Assembly (NCBI GenBank): GCA_963758335.1
Contig: CAVWVF010000001.1
Span: forward strand, 124,001 to 188,000
Source: Roseiarcus sp963758335
GTDB lineage: Bacteria > Pseudomonadota > Alphaproteobacteria > Rhizobiales > Beijerinckiaceae
Direction: 5' to 3'
Length of the DNA: 64,000 bases
The translations under genes and the position numbers were made by a program. The notes under the pieces were generated by a model. The model did not search any database and was not told the origin of the DNA. It was given only the letters and a program-made list of their open reading frames with translations. Shown here piece by piece: positions 39,995 to 49,717 of this stretch. Each line of letters starts with the position of its first letter. The first letter of the stretch is position 1.

Positions 39995-40545
39995 TCACGG
40001 CAGCTTTGCCCAAGATTGCCGTTCGGTCAGCGCCCGCTCGGGTTGCGCGCCCACTCGTTGAGTGTCCTTGAGCGATGAACCGGGGCGTAGGCGACGGCCA
40101 AATCGGACTTGTGCGTGCCATGGGCATGCGTCCGGAGCCGCCCCGCCGATGCGGATTTGCGCCTCCTGCGATTGCACCATGGCGAAGAGGGCGGCGGCGC
40201 CCGGCGAGAGGCGTATGCATCCGTGAGAGGCCGGACGCCCAAGGCTCCCGACTGCGTTCGTGCCGTGGATGGCGTATTGCCCATGGAAGAAAATCAAGCG
40301 CGGCATCGGCGCGTTGCCGTACTTAGCCGAATGCACCATGGCCTAGAGCGCGCACGGCCGGAACACTCCGCGCGGCATCGCATGGCCTTCTCTGCCCGAT
40401 GAAATCGGCCAAACATAGGCCTCGCCCGACCCCGATCGCACGTGCATCGTCTGCGACGTCAGGTCGATGTCGATGTGAACGAAGGCGGATGTCCGGCCGC
40501 CAAAATGACGCCTATGGCCAGCAGCAGTTTCACAATGAGACGCAT
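39995..40545 (-). pseudogene. L,D-transpeptidase relic
   Basis: On the minus strand, ATG at 40545 opens a signal peptide (MRLIVKLLLAIGVILAAG), then the frame is lost. In another frame follow HIDIDLTSQTMHVRSGSGEA, YVWPISSGREGHAMPRGVF and, after an in-frame TAG at 40340-40342, MVHSAKYGNAPMPRLIFFHG, YAIHGTNAVGSLGRPASHGC with the His and Cys of the YkuD active site. One frameshift and one nonsense codon inactivate it. Another, intact family member lies at 20888-21514. Confidence 0.85.
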
Positions 40546-40680
40546 GAGCCCCCAATTGAGTCCGCCAAACGCGCTACGCCGGCGCATTCGACGCCGTCGG
40601 CGGCCTCGGCCCCGGCAGAGACCGCGTCAACTTAACTTGAGATCCGCGCCCCAAAATGCCCTGGAAGCGGACCGATCGAT

Positions 40681-41442
40681 TCATGGCGCCGATTGGGCGA
40701 TCGCGCAATCGTGGTCCTGAAGGTCCTCGGCGTGACCGCCGCCCTCGGGCGAAATGCGGTCCGCGACGAGAATGAAGCCGGGCTTGCTGTCGAAGGTCGC
40801 GCCAACGGCGGCCAGGCTGTAGTCGTCCATGTGCGCCCGTGCGTCGTCAATGCCGTCAGCGAGTAGCTTGAGCGGCTCGGCGTCGCTGAGATCGGCCGAG
40901 TCGAGCCGTCGGGCCAAGTATTTGCGTCCATTCAGCCCAACCGTCATTCCGCGCCACGTCTCGTCGAGCGCCAGGGCCGAATCTGCGAGCGCGTCCGCAA
41001 CGTTCTTGGCGAGGCAGTCGACGTGGAGATGCAGTTGTTCCTGAGAGCGCCGCCATTCCGAATTGATGGCGATCGCGATCGCCTCGCGCGGCAGGTGGTG
41101 ATGCAACCGCGCCTCGACCAGCGCCTTCGCCTTCCAGGCGGCGGCGAAGACGTTCGGCGCGTCCCCCGCCAGCACCTGCGGGTCTTCAATTCCTGTAATG
41201 CGGCGCGTCGGGATGGCGAGCATCTGGGCGATGCCGTTTTGGTCCTTGAGAATTGCAACTCCTGCTAAATCCCCATGGCTCAGATCGACGCTTACGCACG
41301 GCATTGGCCCTTCGCCGCCTTCTTGATGCACGACACACTGCTCGTGCACGATTTTCCACAACGCGAGCGGGTCGGCCGCAAGGGCTTCCCGGGCCAAGGC
41401 CAGGCCTGAAAGGCCGATGCGGCGGCAACGAGCCTTCTCCAA
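40681..41442 (-). CDS. cdh: CDP-diacylglycerol diphosphatase
   Basis: Splits CDP-diacylglycerol into phosphatidate and CMP; HIT-like fold. Seen: DPLALWKIVHEQCVVHQEGG, PCVSVDL, GVAILKDQNGIAQMLAIPTR, RITGIEDPQVLAGDAPNVFA and the HIT motif QEQLHLHVDCLAKNV. A DNA-level start at 41442 gives 253 residues; the N terminus has only a weak signal-like stretch (LSGLALAREALAA), so the true start may differ. The exported position is inferred from the family. 41443-41605 holds no gene. Confidence 0.8.
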   Translation of the reverse strand: MEKARCRRIGLSGLALAREALAADPLALWKIVHEQCVVHQEGGEGPMPCVSVDLSHGDLAGVAILKDQNGIAQMLAIPTRRITGIEDPQVLAGDAPNVFAAAWKAKALVEARLHHHLPREAIAIAINSEWRRSQEQLHLHVDCLAKNVADALADSALALDETWRGMTVGLNGRKYLARRLDSADLSDAEPLKLLADGIDDARAHMDDYSLAAVGATFDSKPGFILVADRISPEGGGHAEDLQDHDCAIAQSAP

Positions 41443-41605
41443 CGAGCGCTCCGCGTCCCTGAGCCTGCTATCATCCCTGACTCGTCTGGCGACGCGCTTC
41501 GGCCAGCGTGCGGGCGCCTTCTGGCCGCCGCGGGGGCTTCACCCAAACGATCGCCGGCGCGGAGCTGTTGTCAACAACGATTACACCGTGCACAACAGGC
41601 CTTTG

Positions 41606-43003
41606 TCATATATGAATCGTGCGCTTGTCGACCGCCATCGCCGCTTCCTTCACCGCTTCCGACATAGTCGGGTGGGCATGACAGGTGCGGGCGAGGTCTT
41701 CGGCCGAGCCGCCGAACTCCATCAGCACGACCGCCTCAGCGATCAATTCCCCGGCCCCGAAACCGACGATATGCGCCCCGAGAACCCGATCGGTCGCGGC
41801 GTCGGCGAGGATTTTGACAAAGCCATCGGTGTGGCGCATGGCGCGCGCCCGGCCGTTGGCGGTAAAGGGGAACTTGCCGACCTTGTAGGCGACGCCCTCG
41901 GCCTTGAGATCGTCCTCGGACTTGCCGACGCTGGCGATCTCGGGGCTCGTGTAGACGACGCTCGGAATCGCGTCGTAATTCACGCGGCCGGGTTGGCCCG
42001 CCAAAATCTCGGCGAGCGCCACCCCCTCGTCCTCCCCCTTGTGGGCGAGCATCGGCCCGCGGATCACATCGCCAATCGCATAGACGCCGGAGACGTTGGT
42101 GGCGAAATGCGAATCGACGACGACCATGCCGCGGTCCATCAGGACGCCGAGCAACTCGAGCCCGAGGTTTTCGGTGTAGGGCCGCCGTCCGATCGCGACC
42201 AGCACGACATCGGCGTCAAGCGTCTTCGCCTCGCCGCCTGCCGCCGGTTCGATGGTCGCCCTGAGACCGCCGCCCTCCTTCTCGACCTTGACCACCTTGT
42301 GGGCGAGGTGAAAGGCGAATCCCTGCTTCTCCAGCAAGCGCAGGACCTGTCGGCCGATCTCGCTGTCCATGCCGGGCAGGATGCGGTCGAGGAACTCGAC
42401 CACCGTCACCTCGGCGCCGAGGCGCCGCCAAACCGAGCCGAGTTCGAGCCCGATGACGCCGGCGCCGACGACGATCAGCTTCTTGGGAACTTTCGGCAGG
42501 CTCAGCGCCCCGGTCGAGGAGACGACAGTCTTCTCGTCGATCTCGACGCCCGACAACGGCGCCACGTCGGAACCGGTGGCGATGACGATCGCATTACCCT
42601 CCAAAATCTTCTCGTTGCCGTCCTCGCTCTTGACGACGACCTTGCCGGGCGCGACGATCCGGCCTTCGCCGATGACGGCCTCGATCTTGTTCTTCTTGAA
42701 CAGGAACGCGACGCCGTTGACGTTGGCGGCGACGGTGTCGTCCGTGTGCTTCATCATTGCGGCGAGATCGAGCTTCGGCGGCGCGACGACGACGCCGAGC
42801 GGGCCGAGCCCGTGCCCCGCCTCCTCGAACATTTCCGAGGCGTGGAGGAGGGCCTTCGACGGAATGCAGCCGATGTTGAGACAGGTGCCCCCTAACGTCT
42901 TGCGCTTCTCGACCACGGTCACCTTCATGCCGAGCTGGGCCGCGCGGATGGCGCAGACGTATCCGCCGGGGCCGGCGCCGATAACGACGAGATCATAGCT
43001 CAT
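41606..43003 (-). CDS. lpdA: Dihydrolipoyl dehydrogenase (E3)
   Basis: FAD enzyme that reoxidises the lipoyl groups of 2-oxoglutarate dehydrogenase E2. 465 residues: FAD-binding DLVVIGAGPGGYVCAIRAAQ, the redox disulfide GGTCLNIGCIPSKALLHAS, NAD-binding LIVVGAGVIGLELGSVWRRL, the second FAD segment VYAIGDVIRG, and the C-terminal catalytic His in CHAHPTMSEAVKEAAMA. It is the last gene of the sucCD-sucAB-lpdA cluster on this strand. Confidence 0.97.
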   Translation of the reverse strand: MSYDLVVIGAGPGGYVCAIRAAQLGMKVTVVEKRKTLGGTCLNIGCIPSKALLHASEMFEEAGHGLGPLGVVVAPPKLDLAAMMKHTDDTVAANVNGVAFLFKKNKIEAVIGEGRIVAPGKVVVKSEDGNEKILEGNAIVIATGSDVAPLSGVEIDEKTVVSSTGALSLPKVPKKLIVVGAGVIGLELGSVWRRLGAEVTVVEFLDRILPGMDSEIGRQVLRLLEKQGFAFHLAHKVVKVEKEGGGLRATIEPAAGGEAKTLDADVVLVAIGRRPYTENLGLELLGVLMDRGMVVVDSHFATNVSGVYAIGDVIRGPMLAHKGEDEGVALAEILAGQPGRVNYDAIPSVVYTSPEIASVGKSEDDLKAEGVAYKVGKFPFTANGRARAMRHTDGFVKILADAATDRVLGAHIVGFGAGELIAEAVVLMEFGGSAEDLARTCHAHPTMSEAVKEAAMAVDKRTIHI

Positions 43004-43065
43004 TCAACTTCCCTCTTGCTTGGAGCGCCGACCCCTCGCTTCGTGGGCGCGCCGGCGCCGGCGCG

Positions 43066-43438
43066 TTAGAAACCGGCCAGCCGCGCCAGCATCAGGAGGA
43101 GGGCGAGCAGCGAAACGCCCCAGACGATCGAGCGAACGTAGATGACGTTGAACAGATAGACCGGCAGATAAACGATGCGCGCCAGAATCCACACAGTGGG
43201 GCCAGATCCCGCCGGGACGCTGGGTGACGATCAACGCCAGATCCAGCGCGGCGAAAGGCACGAGGTTCTCGAGCGCCCGGGTCGCTCGACCGACCATCAC
43301 TCCGGACGGAGTCACGGGCTTGTCGCGCGAGGAGAACAGATAGCGGCTCGACAGACTGCTTTGTCCGATGCCCGCCTGGCAGAGCACATGCGCCAGCCAA
43401 AGAACCACGCTCAGTTCAAGGCAACCCAGCTCGCTCAT
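43066..43438 (-). pseudogene. MAPEG-family membrane protein, frameshifted
   Basis: First part MSELGCLELSVVLWLAHVLC, TRALENLVPFAALDLALIVT (MAPEG helices 1-2), then a frame change near 43200 where a run of four Cs has replaced three, after which TVWILARIVYLPVYLFNVIY, RSIVWGVSLLALLLMLARLA finishes the four-helix protein at 43066. MAPEG proteins are glutathione- or lipid-related membrane enzymes; small bacterial ones are mostly uncharacterised. Indel in a homopolymer points to a possible sequencing error. Lies between sucB and lpdA. Confidence 0.78.
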
Positions 43439-43478
43439 CGTTCCCCCGTGTCCCGGCTATTGTCCAGGCAACCGCCAA

Positions 43479-44699
43479 TCAAAGGTCCAGCACCAGCCGC
43501 GCCGGGTCTTCGAGCAACTCCTTGACGCGCACGAGGAAGGTCACCGCCTCCTTGCCGTCGACGACGCGATGGTCGTAGCTCAACGCCAGATACATCATCG
43601 GGCGGATCTCGATCTTGCCGGCGACGACGACCGGACGCTCCTGGATCTTGTGCATGCCGAGAATGCCCGACTGGGGCGCGTTGAGGATCGGCGTCGACAT
43701 CAGCGAACCGTAGATGCCGCCGTTGGTGACGGTGAACGTGCCGCCCTGCAGTTCCTCGAGTTTGAGCTGGCCGTCGCGGGCCCGCCTGCCGAGGTCGGCG
43801 ATCGACCGCTCGATCTCGGCGACCGACAGTTTGTCGCAGTCCCGTACCACCGGCACGATGAGGCCCTTCTCGGTGCCGACCGCAATTCCGAGATGGTAAT
43901 AGTTCTTGTAGACCAGGTCGGCGCCGTCGATCTCGGCGTTTACCGCCGGGATCTCCTTCAGCGCCTGCACGCAGGCCTTCACGAAGAAGCCCATGAAGCC
44001 GAGCTTGGCGCCGTGCTTCTTCTCGAAGGCGTTCTTGTAGCGGGCGCGCATCGCCATCACTTCGGTCATGTCGACCTCGTTGAAGGTCGCCAGCATCGCG
44101 GCGGTGTTCTGGGCGTCCTTGAGTCGGCGCGCGATCGTCTGGCGCAGCTTCGTCATCCGCACCCGCTCCTCGCGCGCGCTGTCGTCAGGGGTCGTAGCGC
44201 GAGGCGTCGGCAGGGAGACGGATGTGGGCGCCGGAGCCGGCGCAATGACAGGGGCGGGCGCTGGCGCAGCGGCCCCGGCGGCGGCGAGCACGTCGCCCTT
44301 CAGCACCTGGCCGCGCTTGCCGCTCCCGGCGATGCCGGCGAGATCGATCTTCTTTTCGGCCGCGATCTTGGCCGCCGAAGGGGCGGGCGGCATCGCGGCG
44401 GCCGGCGCAGCGGCGGCCTTCGGCGCGGCAGCCGGAGCGGACGCGGCGGCCGGCGCCGCGGCTCCGCCCGACAGTTGGCCGAGCAGAGCGCCAATCGCCA
44501 CCGCCTGTCCGGTCTCCGCTGTTATCTTGCTGAGCACGCCGGCGCCCGGCGCGTTGACCTCGAGCGTCACCTTGTCGGTTTCGAGCTCGACCAGGGGCTC
44601 GTCGGCGCGCACCGCCTCGCCGGCCTTCTTGAACCACTTGCCGACCGTCGCCTCGCTGATCAACTCGCCGAGGGTCGGGACGCGGATTTCAATCGCCAT
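43479..44699 (-). CDS. sucB: Dihydrolipoyllysine succinyltransferase, E2 of 2-oxoglutarate dehydrogenase
   Basis: Transfers succinyl groups to CoA in the TCA cycle. 406 residues: lipoyl domain with the modified lysine in VELETDKVTLEVNAPGAGVL (about residues 36-55), an Ala/Pro-rich linker (about 85-125), the E1/E3-binding domain (AAEKKIDLAGIAGSGKRGQV), a second Ala/Pro linker, and the acyltransferase core ending with the catalytic ALSYDHRVVDGKEAVTFL. ATG at 44699 (MAIEIRVPTLGE) is the family start. Confidence 0.97.
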   Translation of the reverse strand: MAIEIRVPTLGELISEATVGKWFKKAGEAVRADEPLVELETDKVTLEVNAPGAGVLSKITAETGQAVAIGALLGQLSGGAAAPAAASAPAAAPKAAAAPAAAMPPAPSAAKIAAEKKIDLAGIAGSGKRGQVLKGDVLAAAGAAAPAPAPVIAPAPAPTSVSLPTPRATTPDDSAREERVRMTKLRQTIARRLKDAQNTAAMLATFNEVDMTEVMAMRARYKNAFEKKHGAKLGFMGFFVKACVQALKEIPAVNAEIDGADLVYKNYYHLGIAVGTEKGLIVPVVRDCDKLSVAEIERSIADLGRRARDGQLKLEELQGGTFTVTNGGIYGSLMSTPILNAPQSGILGMHKIQERPVVVAGKIEIRPMMYLALSYDHRVVDGKEAVTFLVRVKELLEDPARLVLDL

Positions 44700-44730
44700 G
44701 CTCGTCGCGCCGCGAGGCACCCTTCTCGTC

Positions 44731-45066
44731 TTAAGGAGTTACGGAATCCATCGGCGCGAGCGGCATGCTCGGCCGCACCGCGATCATCGGCATGAGGGAG
44801 TTTTCGTAAATGAATCCGCGCTTGGCCAGGATCGCCGGATCGGACGCCTGCATCGCCTCGAGCGCCATCAGCGACGGCGCCTCGACGATAGCGACGCCAT
44901 AGGCGCCCGACGGGTCGGCGACTGGACCCATCGCGATCACTACGCCGATCTCGACCCGCGGCATCCAGTATTCGCGATGGCCGCGCATGACCAATGCTTC
45001 CTCGGGCGTCATGTCCGTCAGAAACGTCGGCCGCGGCGGCTTCAGTTTGCACAGGTAGTGCGGCAT
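44731..45066 (-). CDS. YciI-like protein
   Basis: A 111-residue YCII-related protein (dimeric ferredoxin-like fold): HYLCKLKPPRPTFLTDMTPE, MRGHREYWMPRVEIGVVIAM, GPVADPSGAYGVAIVEA, ASDPAILAKRGFIYENSLMP. The family's His-Asp pair region (GHREYW, SDPA) is present. Function unknown. It sits between sucA and sucB in the TCA operon, 25 nt after sucA. Confidence 0.85.
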   Translation of the reverse strand: MPHYLCKLKPPRPTFLTDMTPEEALVMRGHREYWMPRVEIGVVIAMGPVADPSGAYGVAIVEAPSLMALEAMQASDPAILAKRGFIYENSLMPMIAVRPSMPLAPMDSVTP

Positions 45067-45091
45067 CGGTCGTCTCGACTGGATCCTCGCC

Positions 45092-48054
45092 TCAGGCCAG
45101 ACATTCGTCGAGATAGGCCTTGAGCTGAGCGAGGTGTTTCGACATGAGGCCGGTCGCCGGTGACGCCGCGGCCGGACGCCCGGCGTAGCGCGCGCGTCGC
45201 GACTTGCCCGCGACCTGGGCGAGCACCCATTCGAAATAGGGCTCGACGAAAAACCAGGCGCCCATGTTCTTAGGCTCTTCCTGGCACCACACGATCTCAG
45301 CCTTCTTGAAGCGAGACAAGTGCCGCACCAACCCCTTCAGCGGGAAGGGATAGAGCTGCTCGACGCGCAACAGGTAGACGTCGTCGACGCCCCGCTTCTC
45401 GCGCTCGTCATAGAGATCCCAATAGACTTTGCCCGAGGAGATGACGACTCGGCGGATCTTGTCGTCGCGAACGAGCTTGATTTTCTCGTTTTTGCCGGTC
45501 TCGGCGTGGTCGAGCAGGATGCGGTGGAACGACGAGCCGGGGCCGAAGCGATCGAGAGGCGACACGGCGCGCTTGTTGCGCAGCATCGACTTCGGCGTCA
45601 TCACGATCAACGGCTTACGGAACGGCCGCTTCAGCTGGCGCCGCAACACGTGGAAGAAATTGGCCGGAGTCGCGCAATTGACGACCTGCATGTTGTCCTC
45701 CGCGCAAAGCTGCAGATAGCGCTCAAGCCGAGCGGAGGAGTGCTCCGGCCCCTGTCCCTCGTAGCCGTGCGGCAACAGGCAGACGAGGCCCGACATACGC
45801 AGCCACTTGCGTTCGCCGGAGGAAATGAACTGGTCGAACACGACCTGCGCACCGTTGGCGAAGTCGCCGAACTGCGCCTCCCACATGATGAGCGCGTTCG
45901 GCTCGGCGAGCGAATAGCCATATTCGAAGCCGAGCACCGCCTCTTCCGACAGCATCGAGTTGATGACCTCGTACCGCGCTTGGCCGTCTCGGATGTGGTT
46001 GAGCGGGATGTAGCGCGCCTCGGTGTCCTGATCGATCAACACAGACTGGCGCTGTGAGAAGGTGCCCCGTTCGCTATCCTGTCCCGAGAGCCGAACCGGA
46101 AAGCCTTCGTCAAGCAGCGACGCGAAGGCGAGCGCCTCGGCGGTCGCCCAGTCGATGCCCTCTCCGCTCATGATTGCTTTTCGTCGATTTTCTAGGAAAC
46201 GCAAAATCGTCTTGTGGATATGGAAACCTTCGGGCGCCCGGTGATTCGCTCGCCGATTTGCTGCAACCGCTCGACGCTCACGCCAGTCTCCCCGCGGCGG
46301 TCGTCGTCGATGACGTCCTGCTCGGCCTTGACTCCGGCCCAGCGTCCATCGAGCCAATCGGCCTTGTTCGGCGAATAGGCTTGGCCCGCCTCGTATTCCG
46401 CCTCGAGCCGGTGACGCCAGTCGGCCCGCATCTTGTCGACCTCGCCCTGGGTGATGATGCCTTCCGCTATCAGCTTCTCGGCGTAAATCGGCAGGGTCGT
46501 CGGATGCGAGCGGATCAGGCGATACATGATCGGCTGGGTGAACGACGGCTCGTCGCCCTCGTTGTGGCCGAACCGTCGGTAGCAGAACATGTCGATGACC
46601 ACGGGCTTATGGAACTTCTGCCGGTACTCGGTCGCGACCTTGGCGCAGAAGACGACCGCCTCCGGGTCGTCCCCATTGACGTGGAAGATCGGCGCCTCGA
46701 CCAGCTTGGCGACGTCGGAGGGGTAGGGCGAGGAGCGCGAATAGCGCGGATAGGTGGTGAACCCGATCTGGTTGTTGATGATGAAATGAAGCGAGCCGCC
46801 GGTCCGATGGCCGCGCAAGCCCGAGAGGCCGAAGCATTCCGCCACGACCCCCTGGCCGGCGAAGGCCGCGTCGCCGTGGATGAGCAGCGGAAGGACTTTC
46901 GAGCGCTCGATAATGTCGTTGAGCTGGTCCTGCTTGGCGCGCGCCTTGCCGAGCACGACGGGGTCGACGATTTCCAGATGCGACGGGTTGGCGCTCAGCG
47001 ACAGGTGCACATTGTTGCCGTCGAACTCGCGGTCGGACGAGGCCCCCAGGTGGTATTTGACGTCGCCGGAGCCCTCCACTTCGTCGGGCGAGGCGGAGCC
47101 GCCCTTGAACTCATGGAAGATGACGCGGTGGGGCTTGCCCATCACCTGGCTCAGCACATTGAGGCGGCCGCGATGGGCCATGCCGAGAGCAATCTCGCGC
47201 AGGCCCAATTGTCCGCCTCGCTTGATGATCTGCTCGAGCGCCGGAATCATCGCCTCGCCGCCGTCGAGGCCGAACCGCTTTGCGCCCGGATACTTGATGT
47301 CGAAGAAGTTCTCGAATCCCTCGGCCTCCACCAGCTTCGCCAGGATGGCGCGCTTGCCCTCCCTGGTGAATGTGATCTCCTTGTGGGGACCTTCGACGCG
47401 CTCCTGGATCCAGGCTTTCTCGGCCGGGTCGGAGATGTGGATGAACTCGAAGCCGATCGTGCCGCAGTAGGTGCGGCGCAGGATCGCCAGCATTTCGCGC
47501 ACGGTCGCGTATTCGAGCCCGAGCACGTGATCGATGAAAATCTTGCGGTCGTAGTCGGATTCGTGGAAGCCGTAGGTTGACGGATGCAGCTCCTCGTGAT
47601 CCTTCTGCGGTTCGAGGCCGAGCGGGTCGAGGTGGGCGTGCAGATGACCACGTATGCGGTAAGCGCGGATCATCATCAGCGCGCGCACCGAATCGCGCGT
47701 TGCGCGGCGGATCTCGTCCTCGCTGACCTGCCCGGCCGGCGCCGCCTCGACCGCCTTGGCGCGCAGCTTCTCGGCGACCGCGCTTTCGGTCGCAGGCCAG
47801 TCGCCGTCGAGCGCGTTGATCAAATCGTCCCTCGGCGTCTGCGGCCAGTTTGGCTTGCGCCAGGACGCGCCTCTCGCCGTCTTGTCGACGCTCGCCGGAT
47901 CGTCGCCGAGCGCGGCGAAAAACTCGCGCCAGCCGGGTTCGACCGACAGCGGGTCCTTTTCGTATTTCGCCTGCAACGCCTCGATATAAGGGCTGTTCGC
48001 ACCATAGAGGAACGCGGTCTGCAGCAGCGCCTGATTGATGTCCTGGCGGGTCAT
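45092..48054 (-). CDS. sucA: 2-oxoglutarate dehydrogenase E1, interrupted by one frameshift
   Basis: Thiamin-diphosphate decarboxylase of the TCA cycle; about 987 codons, the family length. From 48054 (MTRQDINQALLQTAFLYGAN) the frame runs through RAYRIRGHLHAHLDPLGLEP, TYCGTIGFEFIHISDPAEKA, LGMAHRGRLNVLSQVMGKP and the ThDP region GDAAFAGQGVVAECFGLSGL. At about 46235 one base is missing in a GGCGC stretch, and the rest (PEGFHIHKTILRFLENRRKA, GIDWATAEALAFASLLDEGF, then TPKSMLRNKRAVSP and EEPKNMGAWFFVEPYFEW) continues in another frame to 45092. Everything else is intact, so either a recent inactivation or a sequence error. Confidence 0.92.
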
Positions 48055-48067
48055 GGAGCGGGCCCCC

Positions 48068-48955
48068 TCACTTGCCGTGCATAAGATCGACGAGCGTCTT
48101 GCCGAGACGGGCGGGCGAGGGCGATACGCGGATGCCGGCCAATTCCATCGCCGCGATCTTGTCTTCGGCGCCGCCCTTGCCTCCGGCGATGATCGCGCCC
48201 GCGTGGCCCATCCGCCGTCCTGGAGGCGCGGTGCGGCCGGCGATGAAGCCGACGACCGGCTTCGAGCGGCCGCGCCTGGCCTCATCCCTGAGAAACTGCG
48301 CCGCGTCCTCCTCCGCCTGGCCGCCGATCTCGCCGATCATCACGATCGACGCGGTGTCGGGGTCGGCGAGGAACATTTCGAGCGCATCGACGAATTCCAT
48401 TCCCTTGATCGGATCGCCGCCGAGCCCCACCGCGGTCGTTTGGCCAAGCCCCTCGCGGGTCGTCTGGAACACCGCCTCGTAGGTCAGCGTGCCGGAGCGC
48501 GAGACGACCCCAACTCTGCCCTTGGCGAAGATGTTGCCCGGCATGATGCCGATCTTGCATTCGCCGGCAGTCATCACGCCCGGGCAGTTGGGGCCGACCA
48601 GGATCGACTTCGACCCTTGCAGCGCGCGCTTGACCCGCATCATGTCGAGCACCGGAATGCCCTCGGTGATACAGACGATGAGCGGCGTCTCGGCGTCGAT
48701 CGCCTCGCAGATGGCGTCCGCCGCGCCGGGCGGGGGCACATAGATCACACTGGCGTCGGCGCCGGTCTTTTCGCGCGCTTCGGCGACCGTGTCGAAGACC
48801 GGGAGCCCGAGATGATCCGAGCCGCCTTTGCCAGGGCTGACGCCGCCGACGAGCTTCGTACCGTAGGCGATCGCCTGTTCGGAGTGGAACGTGCCGTTCT
48901 TGCCGGTAAATCCCTGTGTGATGACCTTGGTGTTTGCATTGACGAGAATGGACAT
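48068..48955 (-). CDS. sucD: Succinyl-CoA synthetase subunit alpha
   Basis: Catalytic alpha subunit, 295 residues. Seen: SILVNANTKVITQGFTGKNG, CoA-binding GTKLVGGVSPGKGG, IVCITEGIPVLDMMRVKRAL, GPNCPGVMTAGECKIGIMPG, the active-site histidine in GRRMGHAGAIIAGGKG. sucA begins 13 nt after it. Its partner sucC is upstream, separated by the toxin-antitoxin pair. Confidence 0.97.
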   Translation of the reverse strand: MSILVNANTKVITQGFTGKNGTFHSEQAIAYGTKLVGGVSPGKGGSDHLGLPVFDTVAEAREKTGADASVIYVPPPGAADAICEAIDAETPLIVCITEGIPVLDMMRVKRALQGSKSILVGPNCPGVMTAGECKIGIMPGNIFAKGRVGVVSRSGTLTYEAVFQTTREGLGQTTAVGLGGDPIKGMEFVDALEMFLADPDTASIVMIGEIGGQAEEDAAQFLRDEARRGRSKPVVGFIAGRTAPPGRRMGHAGAIIAGGKGGAEDKIAAMELAGIRVSPSPARLGKTLVDLMHGK

Positions 48956-48980
48956 TTTGAAGCTTCCGGCTGTTTGCGGT

Positions 48981-49391
48981 CTAGTCGATTCGAAACGGAT
49001 TTTCGCAGCGCACTAAGCCGTAAGTCTGTTGATGGCTGAGGTCGTCGCTGAAGAGCGTATCGGCGCCGAAGCGATGCGGACCGTCCCAAAACTGAATTTG
49101 GTAGCGTCGCTGGAAGTTCATCGCGTCCGTTATGATCTCACGATCAACAGAGATCACGGGAAATTCGTACAGGCGATCGACCCAATCGTCGACCTCCTCG
49201 TCGGTGAGCGGAAGTTTCATCTTCTTCGGATTCTGCACATTGCGAATAAATTCGCCCACGACCTGCGTGGATATGCCGAAGTTTTCGCTGGCGATGATCC
49301 GCTCGGCGCGCACGAATTTGTCGGGGAAAACTTCGTGACCCGTGGCCGCGTAGATCAGAACGTTGGTGTCGAGGAAAACCTTACCTTTCAT
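48981..49391 (-). CDS. PIN-domain toxin (VapC-like)
   Basis: A 136-residue PIN-type RNase toxin. Start at 49391 gives MKGKVFLDTNVLIYAATGHE with the first Asp; VVGEFIRNVQNPKK holds the Glu; IQFWDGPHRFGADTLFSDDL the later Asp residues. In the families I know, the stretch after FWD runs through a helix (D-A-x-I-x-A-A-A) before the next conserved block; here it is several residues shorter, so activity is uncertain. It overlaps the antitoxin by 11 nt and interrupts the sucC-sucD pair. Confidence 0.85.
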   Translation of the reverse strand: MKGKVFLDTNVLIYAATGHEVFPDKFVRAERIIASENFGISTQVVGEFIRNVQNPKKMKLPLTDEEVDDWVDRLYEFPVISVDREIITDAMNFQRRYQIQFWDGPHRFGADTLFSDDLSHQQTYGLVRCENPFRID

Positions 49392-49614
49392 GGGTTTCCT
49401 CGCGGTGGAATTCAAAATCGGGCCGCATCCGCCCTTTCGAATTGCGCATCAGTTCGAGAAGAGCGGCGCGCGCCTTATCCCGCCTCTCCTCGCGCCCTGC
49501 GACCTCCGTCAGGAACTCGCGAACCATTGCGTTGACCGTGGTCCTCTTTTCTGCGGCCACGACGCGCGCCCTTTCAAGAATGTCATCGTCGATCGCAAGC
49601 GTGATGTTCTTCAT
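49381..49614 (-). CDS. Ribbon-helix-helix-like antitoxin
   Basis: A 77-residue protein, MKNITLAIDDDILERARVVA followed by AEKRTTVNAMVREFLTEVAG, the beta-strand plus two helices of an RHH DNA-binding domain, then a charged C-terminal part (EFHREETHER) that would wrap the toxin. It precedes and overlaps the PIN toxin gene, the usual antitoxin-first order. The 100 bp before it (to sucC's end at 49718) may carry the module's own promoter. Confidence 0.85.
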   Translation of the reverse strand: MKNITLAIDDDILERARVVAAEKRTTVNAMVREFLTEVAGREERRDKARAALLELMRNSKGRMRPDFEFHREETHER

Positions 49615-49717
49615 GGTTGGTCTCCACAGTTACACATAACCTGTGTAACCGATCGGCCGTCCTGTAGCAAAACCAAACCGCTGCGACTGGCGTCGCGACT
49701 GAAGGCGATAGCATCGG

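Noticed and set aside
46225..46245. Programmed ribosomal frameshift in sucA
   Set aside because: No slippery run and no reason in the family; a one-base loss is simpler.
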